This document shows positions 52,114 to 61,053 of a stretch of DNA of 64,000 nucleotides, in pieces. Under the pieces are notes generated by a model, which saw nothing but the letters and a program-made list of their open reading frames with translations, had not been told where the DNA came from and did no database searches. Every line of letters begins with the position of its first letter. Positions within the stretch are counted from its first letter, which is position 1. This DNA comes from CBDCYS01 sp965226185 (GTDB lineage: Bacteria > Acidobacteriota > Terriglobia > Bryobacterales > UBA6623): assembly GCA_965226185.1 (NCBI GenBank), contig CBDDCT010000007.1:2604001-2668000 (forward strand). Reading direction: 5' to 3'. The position numbers were made by a program, and so were the translations under genes.

Positions 52114-53151
52114 TTATCTCCGTGCGCTCAGCTTCGCCTGGACTCCGGGCCGGTCCACCGCGCCGGGATTGGCCAAAAAGTCCGGAGGCCGGCCCTCGTA
52201 GACCGCTCGAACGTTGCGGCAGCAGTCGAGCGCGATGTCGCGGATGCCTTCCTGGGTCCAGGCGACCGAGTGTGGCGCCAGCAGCACGTTGTCCAGCTTG
52301 AATAACGGGTTGTCCAGAGGCGGCGGCTCTTCCTCGAACACATCGAGCCCCGCGCCCGCGATACGCTCGTCGCGAAGAGTTTCAAACAGCGCCTTCTCGT
52401 CGATGACCGGGCCGCGCGAGGTGTTGATCAAGAAAGCCGAGGGCTTCATCAGCGCCAGCTCCTCGGCTCCGATCAGCCCCCTTGTCTGTTCGTTTAAGGG
52501 AGTGTTGATCGCGACGAAATCGCTTTCCTTGAGAAGAGTCGGCAAGTCGACCAGTTCGATCCCCAGCTCCGACGCCCGCTCCTTGGATACATAGGGATCG
52601 TAGCCCAGCAGCCTGCCGAACCCCATGCCCCGCGCCATCCGGAACATCTCGCCGGCAATGTTCCCCACGCCGACCGATCCCAGCGTGCGCCCTTGGATGC
52701 AGATGTTGTCGCAGGCCATATTGTCCCGCCAGCGTCCGTCTCTGGTGCGCTGGTCCATCGTTCGCAAATGCTTCGTCACGCCGAAGATGAGCGCCATGAT
52801 CCCCTCGGCCACGGGCCGCCGTACGGCGTTGGGCGTGATCGCGAGAAGAACATCGGCTGCGGTGCAAGCCGGCACGTCAACGCGGTCAAAGCCGACTCCC
52901 CAGCGCGCCACGCAGGCCGTGCGGCTCACTCCGGCAAACGCCGACGGGGGGAAGTAGTACGAGAGACAAATGATCGCGTCATATTGGTTGACGACCTCGG
53001 CAGTAGCCGTTCCGCCCGTGTCAGGCAAGATGTCGTGCTCGATGTTCGGCAACGGCGAAAATATTTCCTTGGTGGCGTGATTGGCCGCGTGATGCAGATC
53101 GCCGACCAAATCCGGCGTGAATCCTACTCGAAACGCACTAGTGGATGACAT
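52114..53151 (-). CDS. D-isomer-specific 2-hydroxyacid dehydrogenase
   Basis: A 345-residue NAD-dependent dehydrogenase of the phosphoglycerate/formate dehydrogenase type. The NAD-binding motif is GSVGVGNIAGEMFRMARGMG. Catalytic residues appear as Arg in INTSRGPVIDE, Glu in AGLDVFEEEPP and His in VLLAPHSVAWT. It oxidises a D-2-hydroxy acid or reduces a 2-oxo acid. Upstream of the aldolase in one operon; substrate not predictable. Confidence 0.88.
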   Translation of the reverse strand: MSSTSAFRVGFTPDLVGDLHHAANHATKEIFSPLPNIEHDILPDTGGTATAEVVNQYDAIICLSYYFPPSAFAGVSRTACVARWGVGFDRVDVPACTAADVLLAITPNAVRRPVAEGIMALIFGVTKHLRTMDQRTRDGRWRDNMACDNICIQGRTLGSVGVGNIAGEMFRMARGMGFGRLLGYDPYVSKERASELGIELVDLPTLLKESDFVAINTPLNEQTRGLIGAEELALMKPSAFLINTSRGPVIDEKALFETLRDERIAGAGLDVFEEEPPPLDNPLFKLDNVLLAPHSVAWTQEGIRDIALDCCRNVRAVYEGRPPDFLANPGAVDRPGVQAKLSARR

Positions 53152-53236
53152 AGATTTATGGTGTGATTCCTTCTGCTCCGCGGCTTCTATTTCTGAAGAG
53201 AAAGCCGCAACTTCCCATCATGAGATTCGTGTCAAA

Positions 53237-53284
53237 CGTGGCGGAAAATTCGGAAACCAGATTCAGAGCCCCAACCGTCAGGGA
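53237..53284 (+). repeat. Repeat D, copy 2
   Basis: CGTGGCGGAAAATTCGGAAA and GAGCCCCAACCGTCAGG match the reversed segment at 19584-19627. This GAGCCCC-ACCGTCAGG unit produces spurious short frames in Acidobacteriota-type sequence. No gene. Confidence 0.6.
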
Positions 53285-53475
53285 GGGGTTAGCCGCTTCG
53301 ACGCGCCTCATCCGCCAGCGGCCACGCTCCCCCTTTTGGTTGCGGCTCGTCTGCGTTAGGGGCTGCGAATAGTTGGGGACCGTCTCGAGCGCCGACCTGC
53401 ACGTGAGAGGTCATTGTACACTCTCGGCAAGGGTCAGTGCTTGCCGCGAGAGAGTGCGAATCCTTCTGCGCTTTC

Positions 53476-53575
53476 GTAGCGCGGGGCTCGCAAGAGACCC
53501 GCGGCCTTTCGCCCCGCCCCGCCTCGGGGGTGGAAGACTGTGAAGGAACGCGGGTCTCATCGAGCTCCGCGCTAC
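53476..53575. repeat. Inverted repeat (arms of 28 and 27 bp)
   Basis: Left arm GTAGCGCGGGGCTCGCAAGA plus GACCCGCG (53476-53503) pairs with the right arm starting CGCGGGTCTC at 53549 and ending CCGCGCTAC at 53575, with only a few mismatches. The loop is ~45 bp G/C-rich. The element could form a long hairpin or be a MITE remnant. Confidence 0.75.
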
Positions 53576-54572
53576 GCCGGCCCGGAGGCCCCGCGCCCGG
53601 AGTTCCTGCATTGGAAGCGCTCCCACCGCGCTAAGCCGTGTCGCCATGCTCGCCCAAAAAGACATCTCGTTTTTGCGAAATCACCGCGTCCGGTTCCGCT
53701 GGTTCTTATTTTTAAGATTTATAGTCTCTTTGATATCAACAACCTAGTCATCAAGAACCCCGGAGCGAGCGATGCCACGTTGTAATATACGAATAGGGTC
53801 TCTCGCACAGGATCGAACCACGCGAATAGCGGAGTACGCCCTGTGCCTGCCAAGAAAATTGTGCTTGTCAAGAAAAATCAAACGGAACACCAGCGTCGGC
53901 GCCGGGAAATGCCTCGAACCACCCGCAAAGGGACAAGAAGGAGACGCAAACCACCTTTAAGACTGTAAGAAAATAGTAATGTGCATTACATATAAAAATC
54001 ACAAGTCATTGATTCTTATGCATCTTACGGAAATACCGGCAGCGCCGAAAGGGCGAAAAGCTCCCATACCATGTAATTTTCTGTAATTTACTGCAAAACC
54101 ATACCATAAGTTATAGATAAAAAACAACTTACCGAATTGCAGACCCGCCAAGCCCAAAGACTCGTTGCGCCTTCCTGTCGTTCGGACGCCCGATTCTCGT
54201 CGAAGGAATGCACAAACTCGAGACGTCGGCCCGGAGGCCGGCGCTGCCCGCCAGGAGGCGCGCGCCACGTCAGAATGGCCAATCTCGACAGAAAGACAAA
54301 ATTCGGCGCGCCGGGTTCGTAAGAGATCCGCGCTACGGATTTTTCATGTCGCTTTCGCGGGCAAACAGGAATCTTCATGGACGGATTTCGGTCTTGAGAT
54401 GAGCCGCTTGAGCAGGGTGGTGTAAGATGGAATGTCCCTGTCCTGACTTCACCTTCGGTTCAGTCGTTCACTTCGTGGCGTCCGTCACCGCATCGGCGGA
54501 TTTCGCGCCGCGAAACTCCGGAGTTCAGGACGGCTCGATTGATCCATCAGACAAAAGAAGGAGCTGACCATT
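53576..54572. other. Gene-poor stretch before sod
   Basis: No credible gene. Base composition varies, with an A/T-rich part at ~53980-54130. A hairpin CACAGG...CCTGTG near 53810-53850 resembles a tRNA T-arm region but fails to form a tRNA. The last 100 bases before the sod start probably contain its promoter. Confidence 0.55.
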
Positions 54573-55184
54573 ATGGCTTTCACTCTCCCCGATCTACCCT
54601 ATTCCACCGACGCGCTGGAGCCTCACATCGACGCCCGTACGATGGAGATCCACCACGGCAAACACCATGCCGCCTACGTCAAAAACTTAAATAACGCCAT
54701 CGGCGATAATGCCGGGCTGGCGGCCAAGTCGATTGAAGACATCGTTCGCGGCTTGGATTCAGTCCCGGAGGCGATTCGAGGCGCCGTTCGCAACAACGGC
54801 GGAGGCCACGCCAACCATTCCATGTTCTGGCAAATCATGAAGGGCGGCGGCGGCGGCGAGCCCGGCGGCGAGTTGGGATCCGCCATTGATAGCGCTTTCG
54901 GAAGTTTCGACGGCTTCCGGGGCCAGCTCACGAAAGCAGGGATGACGCGATTCGGCAGTGGCTGGGCTTGGCTGAGCGTCGATGGCGGCGGATCTCTCGT
55001 CGTCGAGTCCACGGCGAATCAAGACAACCCGCTTTCGCACGGCAATACGCCGATCCTCGGCATTGACGTCTGGGAGCACGCCTACTACCTGAACTACCAG
55101 AACCGTCGCCCGGACTATATTGCCGCCTGGTTCAACGTGGTCAACTGGGACGCGGTCGCCGAAAGATTCGCGGCCTCGGGTTAG
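54573..55184 (+). CDS. sodA: Fe/Mn superoxide dismutase
   Basis: A 203-residue protein with AGGAGC before the ATG. Metal ligands are His27 in MEIHHGKHHAAY, His82 in GHANHSMFW, and Asp and His in GIDVWEHAYYLNYQNRRPDY. The Gly-rich loop KGGGGGEPGG is usual. No signal peptide, so cytoplasmic; it converts superoxide to peroxide and oxygen. Whether iron or manganese is used cannot be told from the sequence alone; the gene symbol follows the common Mn-type name. Confidence 0.93.
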   Translation: MAFTLPDLPYSTDALEPHIDARTMEIHHGKHHAAYVKNLNNAIGDNAGLAAKSIEDIVRGLDSVPEAIRGAVRNNGGGHANHSMFWQIMKGGGGGEPGGELGSAIDSAFGSFDGFRGQLTKAGMTRFGSGWAWLSVDGGGSLVVESTANQDNPLSHGNTPILGIDVWEHAYYLNYQNRRPDYIAAWFNVVNWDAVAERFAASG

Positions 55185-55224
55185 GCCGGCACAATTCCTG
55201 TTCGAGATTTGGAGCCGCCGCCCG

Positions 55225-56400
55225 CTACCGCGGCCGTCCGTCCGTCGGCGCGCCGCCGGACCTCGCCTCGGGCGCGTGGAAGTAGCCGACCCGGTTGCGC
55301 ACTTTGAGGCCGTCGTAGGCAACCTCGACTCGAACACGGTGAAAGATGCCACGCTCGTTCAAGTTGTTGGGGCGGTAGGTGAGCAGGTACTGGCTGCGGA
55401 TGTCTTCGCCGATCTTGACGATCGATTCCTGCATACCGTCGTCAGTCCGGGGACTGTAGTCGGCTCCGCCGGTCCCCTTCGCCAGCAGCTCCAGGGGATT
55501 GTTGAAAATCAGGTTCTTCACGCCCCGGACAAGATCAATCACAATCGGGATCACATTGCCGGTGACGTCGTAGTTGCTTTGCTGGATGGTGGTCGGCGTT
55601 CCGACTTGTCCTGGGGCGCTCGGACGAACGTTGATGCCTGGCGGGAAGGGGCTGCGCGCCGGCTTCTGTCCGCGCAGTATTCGCGCCGAGAGCGTCGAGA
55701 GCCGTACCGGGTAGACCATGATATTTTCGAGCTGGGCCCACCGCAGGGCGTTCCCCATGCTGGTCTCGCTGCCGTTATTCTGTGACTCCGAGATGATCAC
55801 GATGATCTTTCTATGGTTCGGCGGTCTTCTTCGAAGTAACCGAACCGCATCATAGACCGCGTCGGCCAGGCGCACCGCGGAGCTGCCCAGGGTGATCCTC
55901 TTCAGCGCCCTGTCGATTTTTTCGGTGTCGTTGGTGAAATCCTCCATCAGCCGAAGGCGGTTGTCGAACGCCATGATAGCGGCCTCGCCATACTGGCCGA
56001 GCACCATGTCGGTGAACAGCACCGCGGTCTTTTTGATGTTGGGCAGTATCTTCTCGATTCGCTCGCTCGACTGCACGCAAATAACCATCGAGATCGGGAG
56101 GAAGCTCACCTCGAAGCTCTCGATCGTCTGCTCTTTGTTGTTATCGAAGATCTTGAAGTCGAATTTCTCGAGCGCCGTGACGTACTCGCCCTTGGGGCCG
56201 CGTACGGTCACTGGAATGGTCACAACTTCCACGGTGGAACGAAAAGTGGGCTGGTCTTCGACCGTGAGGATGGGGCTGTCTCCTGGGGCGGGTTCCTCGA
56301 ACTGATCGACGACCGATTCTTGCGCCGATACCAGGGGGGCCATCCTGGGGCTGGACAAGATCAGCAATAGCCCCAGCGAAATGAGTGCCAAACGACGCAT
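55225..56400 (-). CDS. VWFA-related protein of the acidobacterial type
   Basis: ATG 56400 starts a signal peptide (MRRLALISLGLLLILSSP) in a 391-residue protein. After an N-terminal strand region (RSTVEVVTIPVTVRGPKGEY with FDFKIFDNNKEQTIESFEV) comes a VWFA-like fold: FLPISMVICVQSSERIEKIL, IMAFDNRLRLMEDFTND, RKIIVIISESQNNGSETSMG and QYLLTYRPNN. This arrangement is the VWFA-related group described from Acidobacteria. The usual D-x-S-x-S metal site is changed to V-Q-S-S-E, so metal binding is probably lost. Exported; role unknown. Confidence 0.82.
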   Translation of the reverse strand: MRRLALISLGLLLILSSPRMAPLVSAQESVVDQFEEPAPGDSPILTVEDQPTFRSTVEVVTIPVTVRGPKGEYVTALEKFDFKIFDNNKEQTIESFEVSFLPISMVICVQSSERIEKILPNIKKTAVLFTDMVLGQYGEAAIMAFDNRLRLMEDFTNDTEKIDRALKRITLGSSAVRLADAVYDAVRLLRRRPPNHRKIIVIISESQNNGSETSMGNALRWAQLENIMVYPVRLSTLSARILRGQKPARSPFPPGINVRPSAPGQVGTPTTIQQSNYDVTGNVIPIVIDLVRGVKNLIFNNPLELLAKGTGGADYSPRTDDGMQESIVKIGEDIRSQYLLTYRPNNLNERGIFHRVRVEVAYDGLKVRNRVGYFHAPEARSGGAPTDGRPR

Positions 56401-56584
56401 CGAGATTATTACCAGGCTATCGTGTCCCAGGCGAGTCTTGCGCTGCCGGCGCACAGCGTCTTCACATGCCATCTTCGGGAGACAGAGAGACTTCACGCCA
56501 TTATAGTTGATACGTACCAGGAGCTTGGCCCGTTCCCTGGTGGCCCGTTCCCTGGTGGATCAGGGCCGTGTTTTCGCGCCGAGA

Positions 56585-57058
56585 TCACGCCGATTCCTTC
56601 CGCAGGTAGGAGCCGCTCTTGCCGCCGGTTTTTTCGATCAAATACAAATCGCTGATTTCGATTGATTTGTCGAGCGCCTTTGTCATGTCGTAGATCGTCA
56701 GAGCCGCAACCGCGGCCGCCGTCAAGGCTTCCATTTCGGCGCCTGTCGGACCAGTGGTCACGACGCTTGTTTCGATTTCAGCTCCCGTGTCGCCCACGGA
56801 AATCTCCACCTCGATGCTGCTCAGCATCAGGGGATGGCAGAGAGGAATTAGCTCGGACGTCCGTTTTGCCGCGCTGATACCGGCGATCCGGGCGATCTCG
56901 AGCGGGTTCCCTTTCGGATTGCCGGGAAGCCGCCGGATCACCTCGGGCGAAAGCTTGACGAAGGCATGCGCGCGAGCCGTGCGGCGAGTGGCCGGTTTCT
57001 CGCTCACATTCACCATGCGGACCGCGCCGCTGTCGTCAAAGTGTGAAAGCTGGCTCAC
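56585..57058 (-). CDS. moaC: Cyclic pyranopterin monophosphate synthase MoaC
   Basis: GTG 57058, overlapping the moeA stop by four bases (GTGA), gives 157 residues and includes LSHFDDSGAVRMVNVSEK, which a start further in would lose. Other MoaC features are GNPLEIARIAGISAAKRTSE, LIPLCHPLMLSSIEVEI with the catalytic His, and VEMEALTAAAVAALTIYDM (written here from GAEMEALTAAAVAALTIYDM) and KSIEISDLYLIEKTGGKSG. It makes cyclic pyranopterin in molybdenum cofactor synthesis. Downstream in the moeA operon; supports NapA. Confidence 0.95.
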   Translation of the reverse strand: MSQLSHFDDSGAVRMVNVSEKPATRRTARAHAFVKLSPEVIRRLPGNPKGNPLEIARIAGISAAKRTSELIPLCHPLMLSSIEVEISVGDTGAEIETSVVTTGPTGAEMEALTAAAVAALTIYDMTKALDKSIEISDLYLIEKTGGKSGSYLRKESA

Positions 57059-58263
57059 CGCGGTAGGACGAATATCGATTCGCCGGCCTTCCAAGACTCC
57101 CGGTCAGGAGTGGCAACGAGAAAGCAGTTCGCGCGCGCCAACGCAACCAGGTCGCCGGACCCTTGCCATTTTACCGGATTGACGGTTGCGTCGCCGTAAT
57201 CTCCTTGGAGAACAGCCGGAAGAAAGCGGGTTAGCACCGGCTTGTGTTTGAAATCCGAACCCAGGCGGGCTTCCAGATAAGGCAGCGGTGAGGATTTTCG
57301 CCCGGCTAGGAGGTGGAGGGCGATTCGGGCGAAAACTTCAAAGGTCACCATGGTCGAAATGGGGTTGCCCGGCAGGCCGAAAACAGGCGTTGAACCAGCG
57401 CGTGCGAACACCAGCGGTTTGCCCGGCTGAATCTTCACTTGCGTGAAGAAAAACTCGGCTTCCAGCTCGCTCAGCACTTGCTCGACAAAGTCGTACTTGC
57501 CCTTGGAAACACCACCGGAAAGCAGCAAGAGGTCGGCTTTCAGCCCTTCTTCAACCAATTCCCTGGTTCGATCAAGCCGGTCGGGAGCGATCGGGAGAAT
57601 TCGCGGCTCGCCCCCCTGGCGGCGAACCTGCATGGCCAGCGAATAGGCGTTCGAGTTGCGAATCTGGAACGGTTCGGGAGCGGCATCCAGTTCGACCACC
57701 TCGTCGCCCGTCGAGAGGATCGCGACGGCCGGCTTGCGGCAGACTTCGACACTTGCGTTGCCCGTCGAGGCCAGCAGCGCGATCTCGGGATAGTCGAGCC
57801 GGACGCCGGGTTCCAAGACAACACTGCCCTGTTTCGCCTCGCGGCCCCGAAAGACCAGATTTTTCCCGGCGGGCACGCTCTTCTCGAGCGTGACGTGATC
57901 GCCGTCGCGCGTCGAGTGCTCCCACATCACGACCGTGTCCGCGCCTTCGGGGCCCGGCGCTCCCGTCATGATTTCCACCGTTTCGCCGGGCTGGAGTTGA
58001 AACTTCGACGGCTCTCCAGCTCGTGTCTGGCCGATGATTTTCAGCCGCGCCGGCGGATTCGCGACCTCCGAGGCCCGCACGGCAAACCCATCCCTGGCCG
58101 AGCGGTTGAACGGAGGGTAGTCGCGGTCGGCTGTGACCACCGAGGCCAGCACGCGCCCCAGTGCGTCATCTAGCCGGACGATCTCGCGAGACGGGTCGGG
58201 CGCTAGTTCGGCGATCTTCTCCGTGATGACCGCGCGGGCCTGGTCAAAACTCAGTGCGGGCAT
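57055..58263 (-). CDS. moeA: Molybdopterin molybdenumtransferase MoeA
   Basis: A 402-residue protein. MoeA motifs are DDALGRVLASVVTADRDYPP, FNRSARDGFAVR, ETVEIMTGAPGPEGADTVVM, VAILSTGDEVVELD, LLLLSGGVSKGKYDFVEQVL, QPGKPLVFARAG and VFGLPGNPISTMVTFEVF. It inserts molybdate into adenylylated molybdopterin. The stop overlaps the moaC start, so the two are coupled. Its product is needed by the nap operon at the start of the window. Confidence 0.95.
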   Translation of the reverse strand: MPALSFDQARAVITEKIAELAPDPSREIVRLDDALGRVLASVVTADRDYPPFNRSARDGFAVRASEVANPPARLKIIGQTRAGEPSKFQLQPGETVEIMTGAPGPEGADTVVMWEHSTRDGDHVTLEKSVPAGKNLVFRGREAKQGSVVLEPGVRLDYPEIALLASTGNASVEVCRKPAVAILSTGDEVVELDAAPEPFQIRNSNAYSLAMQVRRQGGEPRILPIAPDRLDRTRELVEEGLKADLLLLSGGVSKGKYDFVEQVLSELEAEFFFTQVKIQPGKPLVFARAGSTPVFGLPGNPISTMVTFEVFARIALHLLAGRKSSPLPYLEARLGSDFKHKPVLTRFLPAVLQGDYGDATVNPVKWQGSGDLVALARANCFLVATPDRESWKAGESIFVLPR

Positions 58264-58363
58264 GGGCTAGTTCCGAGAGAGATGGATCGATTGTTGACTG
58301 TCGCGCGCCCGTTTAGGAGCCGCGAGCGTTCAGAGAGCCCAGGATGCAGTCTTCCTAATCCCC

Positions 58364-58816
58364 TTAGACCCGGTCGTAATCGCCCTGCCAGTCCCGCACC
58401 ATCTTCTTGATCACCGTGCGGTCTTCGATATTCTCCGCCACGACTTTCCGCAGCAGCTCCGGCATCTCTCCATCCGAGGCGAAGCGCAGGGCCACGAGTT
58501 GCGAGATGGTCAGCTTCGCTATGTTTCCTTGCAAGTCCGGCGGCAGTATCTTCGTCAGCCGCAAGTGCATCTCGATGCGGATAATCCGGTCTTGCAACCT
58601 TACCGAGTAGGTCCGCAGAACCCCGAGTGCGAAAATGCCCGCGAAGCCATTGAGTACGACACCGCTGCCGATCAGGCAGATGCCGGCTGTAGAGGCAACC
58701 TGAAATAATCCTACGATCGCCAGAATCACACCCACGAGCATCAATGCACTCGCCACCATGCCCGTTTTCGGAACCACCACATGATTGTCAAAATTCTGAG
58801 GCGTCTGATCCGCCAT
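58364..58816 (-). CDS. Small membrane protein (DUF6526-like)
   Basis: ATG 58816 with AGGAGGGCAGG upstream gives 150 residues. Two transmembrane helices (MVASALMLVGVILAIVGLFQ and GICLIGSGVVLNGFAGIFAL) precede a cytoplasmic part RLQDRIIRIEMHLRLTKILP, ISQLVALRFASDGEMPELL and VIKKMVRDWQGDYDRV. The order R-L-Q-D-R-I-I-R-x-E ... L-V-A-L-R-F-A-S-D ... W-Q-x-D matches a conserved uncharacterised family. Role unknown. Confidence 0.75.
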   Translation of the reverse strand: MADQTPQNFDNHVVVPKTGMVASALMLVGVILAIVGLFQVASTAGICLIGSGVVLNGFAGIFALGVLRTYSVRLQDRIIRIEMHLRLTKILPPDLQGNIAKLTISQLVALRFASDGEMPELLRKVVAENIEDRTVIKKMVRDWQGDYDRV

Positions 58817-58988
58817 TTTCCTGCCCTCCTGTCTATTTGAAGTCAAGATCTTTGAAACAGTCCACTCTAGCATGCGCCGCCGTTTACCAAGGATTCGCTG
58901 CATTCGCTGCAAGCGGCCGACGGTGGTCCGCGACGGCTGTTACGACGGCCTGTGACCCGTGGCTGACGGGCAGTGAAGAATGGGGGAT

Positions 58989-59207
58989 TTAAGACCAGAT
59001 CGTCGTAATCGGACCCCGCTGCAACCAAGAATCGAGCGTTACCAACGGCATCTGGAATTCCGCGGCGCCGTCAGCGCCCATCAGTATGTTGGGCGCATCC
59101 GCCGTCTCCAGCTCCGCGGCATCGAAGACGCGAACTTCTCCCTCCACCAACACGCGTTGGAGACCGAGTTGACACAGGACGAGAAACCGAGGCGGGACCC
59201 GGGTCAC
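58989..59207 (-). CDS. Short hypothetical frame (low confidence)
   Basis: A 72-codon GTG frame with AETADAP-like codon use (DAAELETADAPNILMGADGA, EFQMPLVTLDSWLQRGPITT). It reads like the end of a larger conserved protein but no upstream part exists: a TGA lies about 13 codons before the GTG. It is either a fragment or spurious. Confidence 0.3.
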   Translation of the reverse strand: MTRVPPRFLVLCQLGLQRVLVEGEVRVFDAAELETADAPNILMGADGAAEFQMPLVTLDSWLQRGPITTIWS

Positions 59208-59259
59208 TCCTTCAGGAGATCCACGGCTGGCGCGGAGCGAGACGCCGCGTCACTTCGCG

Positions 59260-59686
59260 TCACTTCTTGTGCGTCTCGTGGCAGTTCCCGCACGCCTTCA
59301 CCAACTGGTTGTTGAAGGCCGACTGAGCGCCGGTTGCGTTCTTTTCGTGCAACGCGCTGAGTACCGCGGCACTGCCTTCTCGAAGCTGCGTCGCCGCGTC
59401 GGCCCACACCTTGTCAGGGCAGCGGCTGTCCGCCATCAGCACGTGGCCTGATTCATTCAGGATCTCGGCATGCCGGGCCGCCTCGGCCCACTCCTTCTCG
59501 TTGGCCGGCCCGGATTTCAGGATCTCTCCAAGCCTCGCGCAGTGAGGTTGGTTGATTCCCGCCATCCAGCTTTTGGTAAGAAGCGGGCGCTCCTTACCGC
59601 TCTTGATTTGAGCTGGGGTTTGAACGACGAATAGAGTGATTGCGGTGGCAAAGACCGTAACGAATTAAGAAAGCGTATTTTTTCAT
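59260..59686 (-). pseudogene. Cytochrome c'-like protein, frameshift in signal peptide
   Basis: ATG 59686, with GGAGACAGAGGG before it, encodes MKKYAFLI and then must shift by one base: the other frame reads VTVFATAITLFVVQTPAQIK, an excellent rest of a signal peptide, and continues SGKERPLLTKSWMAGINQPH to a single C-terminal haem site, KACGNCHETHKK. A four-helix monohaem protein with C-terminal CxxCH fits cytochrome c'/c556. Without the shift only the internal ATG 59565 gives a frame and export would be lost. One extra base near TTAATTCG explains everything; a sequencing error is possible. Confidence 0.65.
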
Positions 59687-59829
59687 CCCTCTGTCTCCTT
59701 CTGACTTCGATTCTAGCGAAGCGCACGGGGCGCTCCATGTAATCACCAGGATTTCCTTTTTGGCCATCCCGGCACGCGCAGCATAGCAGACCCCCTGCCG
59801 CGATGCAACGGTTTTCGCAGGGTTACGCC

Positions 59830-60223
59830 AAGTAGAAATGTCCTATTCGTTGCCGAGTAGAAATGTCCCGTTTTGGCCGGCTGGCGGGCGTGCCGTGGCG
59901 AGGCACCCGCCGGTTGGGCATGACGCTGCGAGTGAGTGCGGCTGACCCATTCGGCCAGTTCACCGGTGCGTCCGTGTTTGTGGGCGGGATTGCTTTGGTG
60001 AAGTCTCGGAGCTGAGGCCTTGGGCTGGGCCACCGCGACGATCGCCGGGCGCCGTTTGCCCGGCGCTCCGAATCGAATTTTGGGTTTAGCCGCGCCCGGT
60101 TAACTCAGCGTATCGGCGGGTGTATCTCCCCGGTGGGCACCGGAAGCTCGCGCCTGCTCACCCTTCCAGGGTGACTCTGTCAATAGGACATTTCTACTTG
60201 GCACTTTTAGGACATTATCACTT
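59830..60223. mobile_element. Remnant of an IS with duplicated AAGTAGAAATGTCC ends
   Basis: Two direct copies AAGTAGAAATGTCC (59830-59843) and GAGTAGAAATGTCC (59855-59868) face two inverted copies, GGACATTTCTACTT (60186-60199) and GGACATTATCACTT (60210-60223). Paired end repeats of this kind are found in IS21-like elements. Only ~310 bp lie between the ends, with no transposase, so it is a deleted element. The sequence ACGGTTTTCGCAGGGTT flanks it on both sides (59808-59824 and 60233-60249). The rest of 59687-60592 has no gene. Confidence 0.65.
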
Positions 60224-60592
60224 GGCAGCGACACGGTTTTCGCAGGGTTTGTCGCACGGCTGCACGTTCGGTACTCCTTTCGCCGCCGCTCCGGCGTCAC
60301 CGGAGGGTCCTCTGGCAACACCTCTCCCGCGCCGAACAAGGGGCGGTCAAATCGACACCGGCGTTCAAAAAAGTTACCGCGGGCGGGATCAGCCTCGTCA
60401 TTGCCCAGGGCGCAAATCCGGGGGACGTAGCGACTTCGATCTTTGAACGAAGCGCGAAGCGATTGTGTCTGGGTGATGAAACTACAGGAATGGTAGTGCG
60501 GAAGCTCAACGCACGCCGGCGATCGAAGTGCAGGAAGGCACGGACTGGGTGACCCGTTCGGCCGCTTTGACCGCGGACCGGCGGCAACTCGC

Positions 60593-60922
60593 TTACGCCG
60601 TCTTGCGGTAGGACATTTCCTCGTAGGCCAGTCCGACTCGGAACATCCCGCCGTTCTCGCAACGGCAGTAGGTCACTCGCGCCTGGCCGCGGACATTCAG
60701 CGACAGGTCGGGAATCGAAAGCTCTCCGTCGACCGAAACGATCGAACCTTCCACCAGCGGAACGAACATCTCGACTCCAACCCCGCCTTCGTTGGCATCG
60801 ATTAGTTTGGCTGCGAAAGTGCGTGGAGATCCGGACTTTCCGTACGTCGAAATCTTCAGCCCGGCCGGCAGATCAACGCGCTGGCGCGGGGCCCGGCGTC
60901 TCTCAAACGTCTTTTGGCTCAT
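60593..60922 (-). CDS. PilZ domain protein
   Basis: ATG 60922 gives 109 residues; the longer upstream frame is rejected for lack of motifs. The c-di-GMP binding RRxxR motif is in FERRRAPRQRVDLPAG and the D/N-x-S-x-x-G motif appears as DANEGGVGVEMFV. The remainder is a small beta-barrel (RGQARVTYCRCENGGMFRVG). It would couple c-di-GMP to motility, polysaccharide or pilus functions; a link to the Tad-like locus cannot be shown. Upstream neighbours are repeats. Confidence 0.85.
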   Translation of the reverse strand: MSQKTFERRRAPRQRVDLPAGLKISTYGKSGSPRTFAAKLIDANEGGVGVEMFVPLVEGSIVSVDGELSIPDLSLNVRGQARVTYCRCENGGMFRVGLAYEEMSYRKTA

Positions 60923-61053
60923 GAGGGCCTTATCGGCTGAGCCTCGAGTTAGCAATAGGCCATTTGCGGATAAAGGAGGATTGTGAGAGGAACCGGGCTC
61001 TTCCCGACGGGTTCTCGGATCCACTCCTCCTCCCCACTCGAAGGTGGCATTGG

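Noticed and set aside
51277..52305. Plus-strand frame opposite the aldolase
   Set aside because: Shadow of two well-supported minus-strand genes.
53770..53870. tRNA-like T-arm sequence GGTTCGATCC on the minus strand
   Set aside because: No acceptor, D-arm or anticodon arm can be built around it; the pairing CACAGG/CCTGTG is a simple hairpin.
56527..56556. Tandem 15-bp repeat GGCCCGTTCCCTGGT upstream of the moaC stop region
   Set aside because: Only two units in an intergenic region with no sign of function; too weak for a finding.
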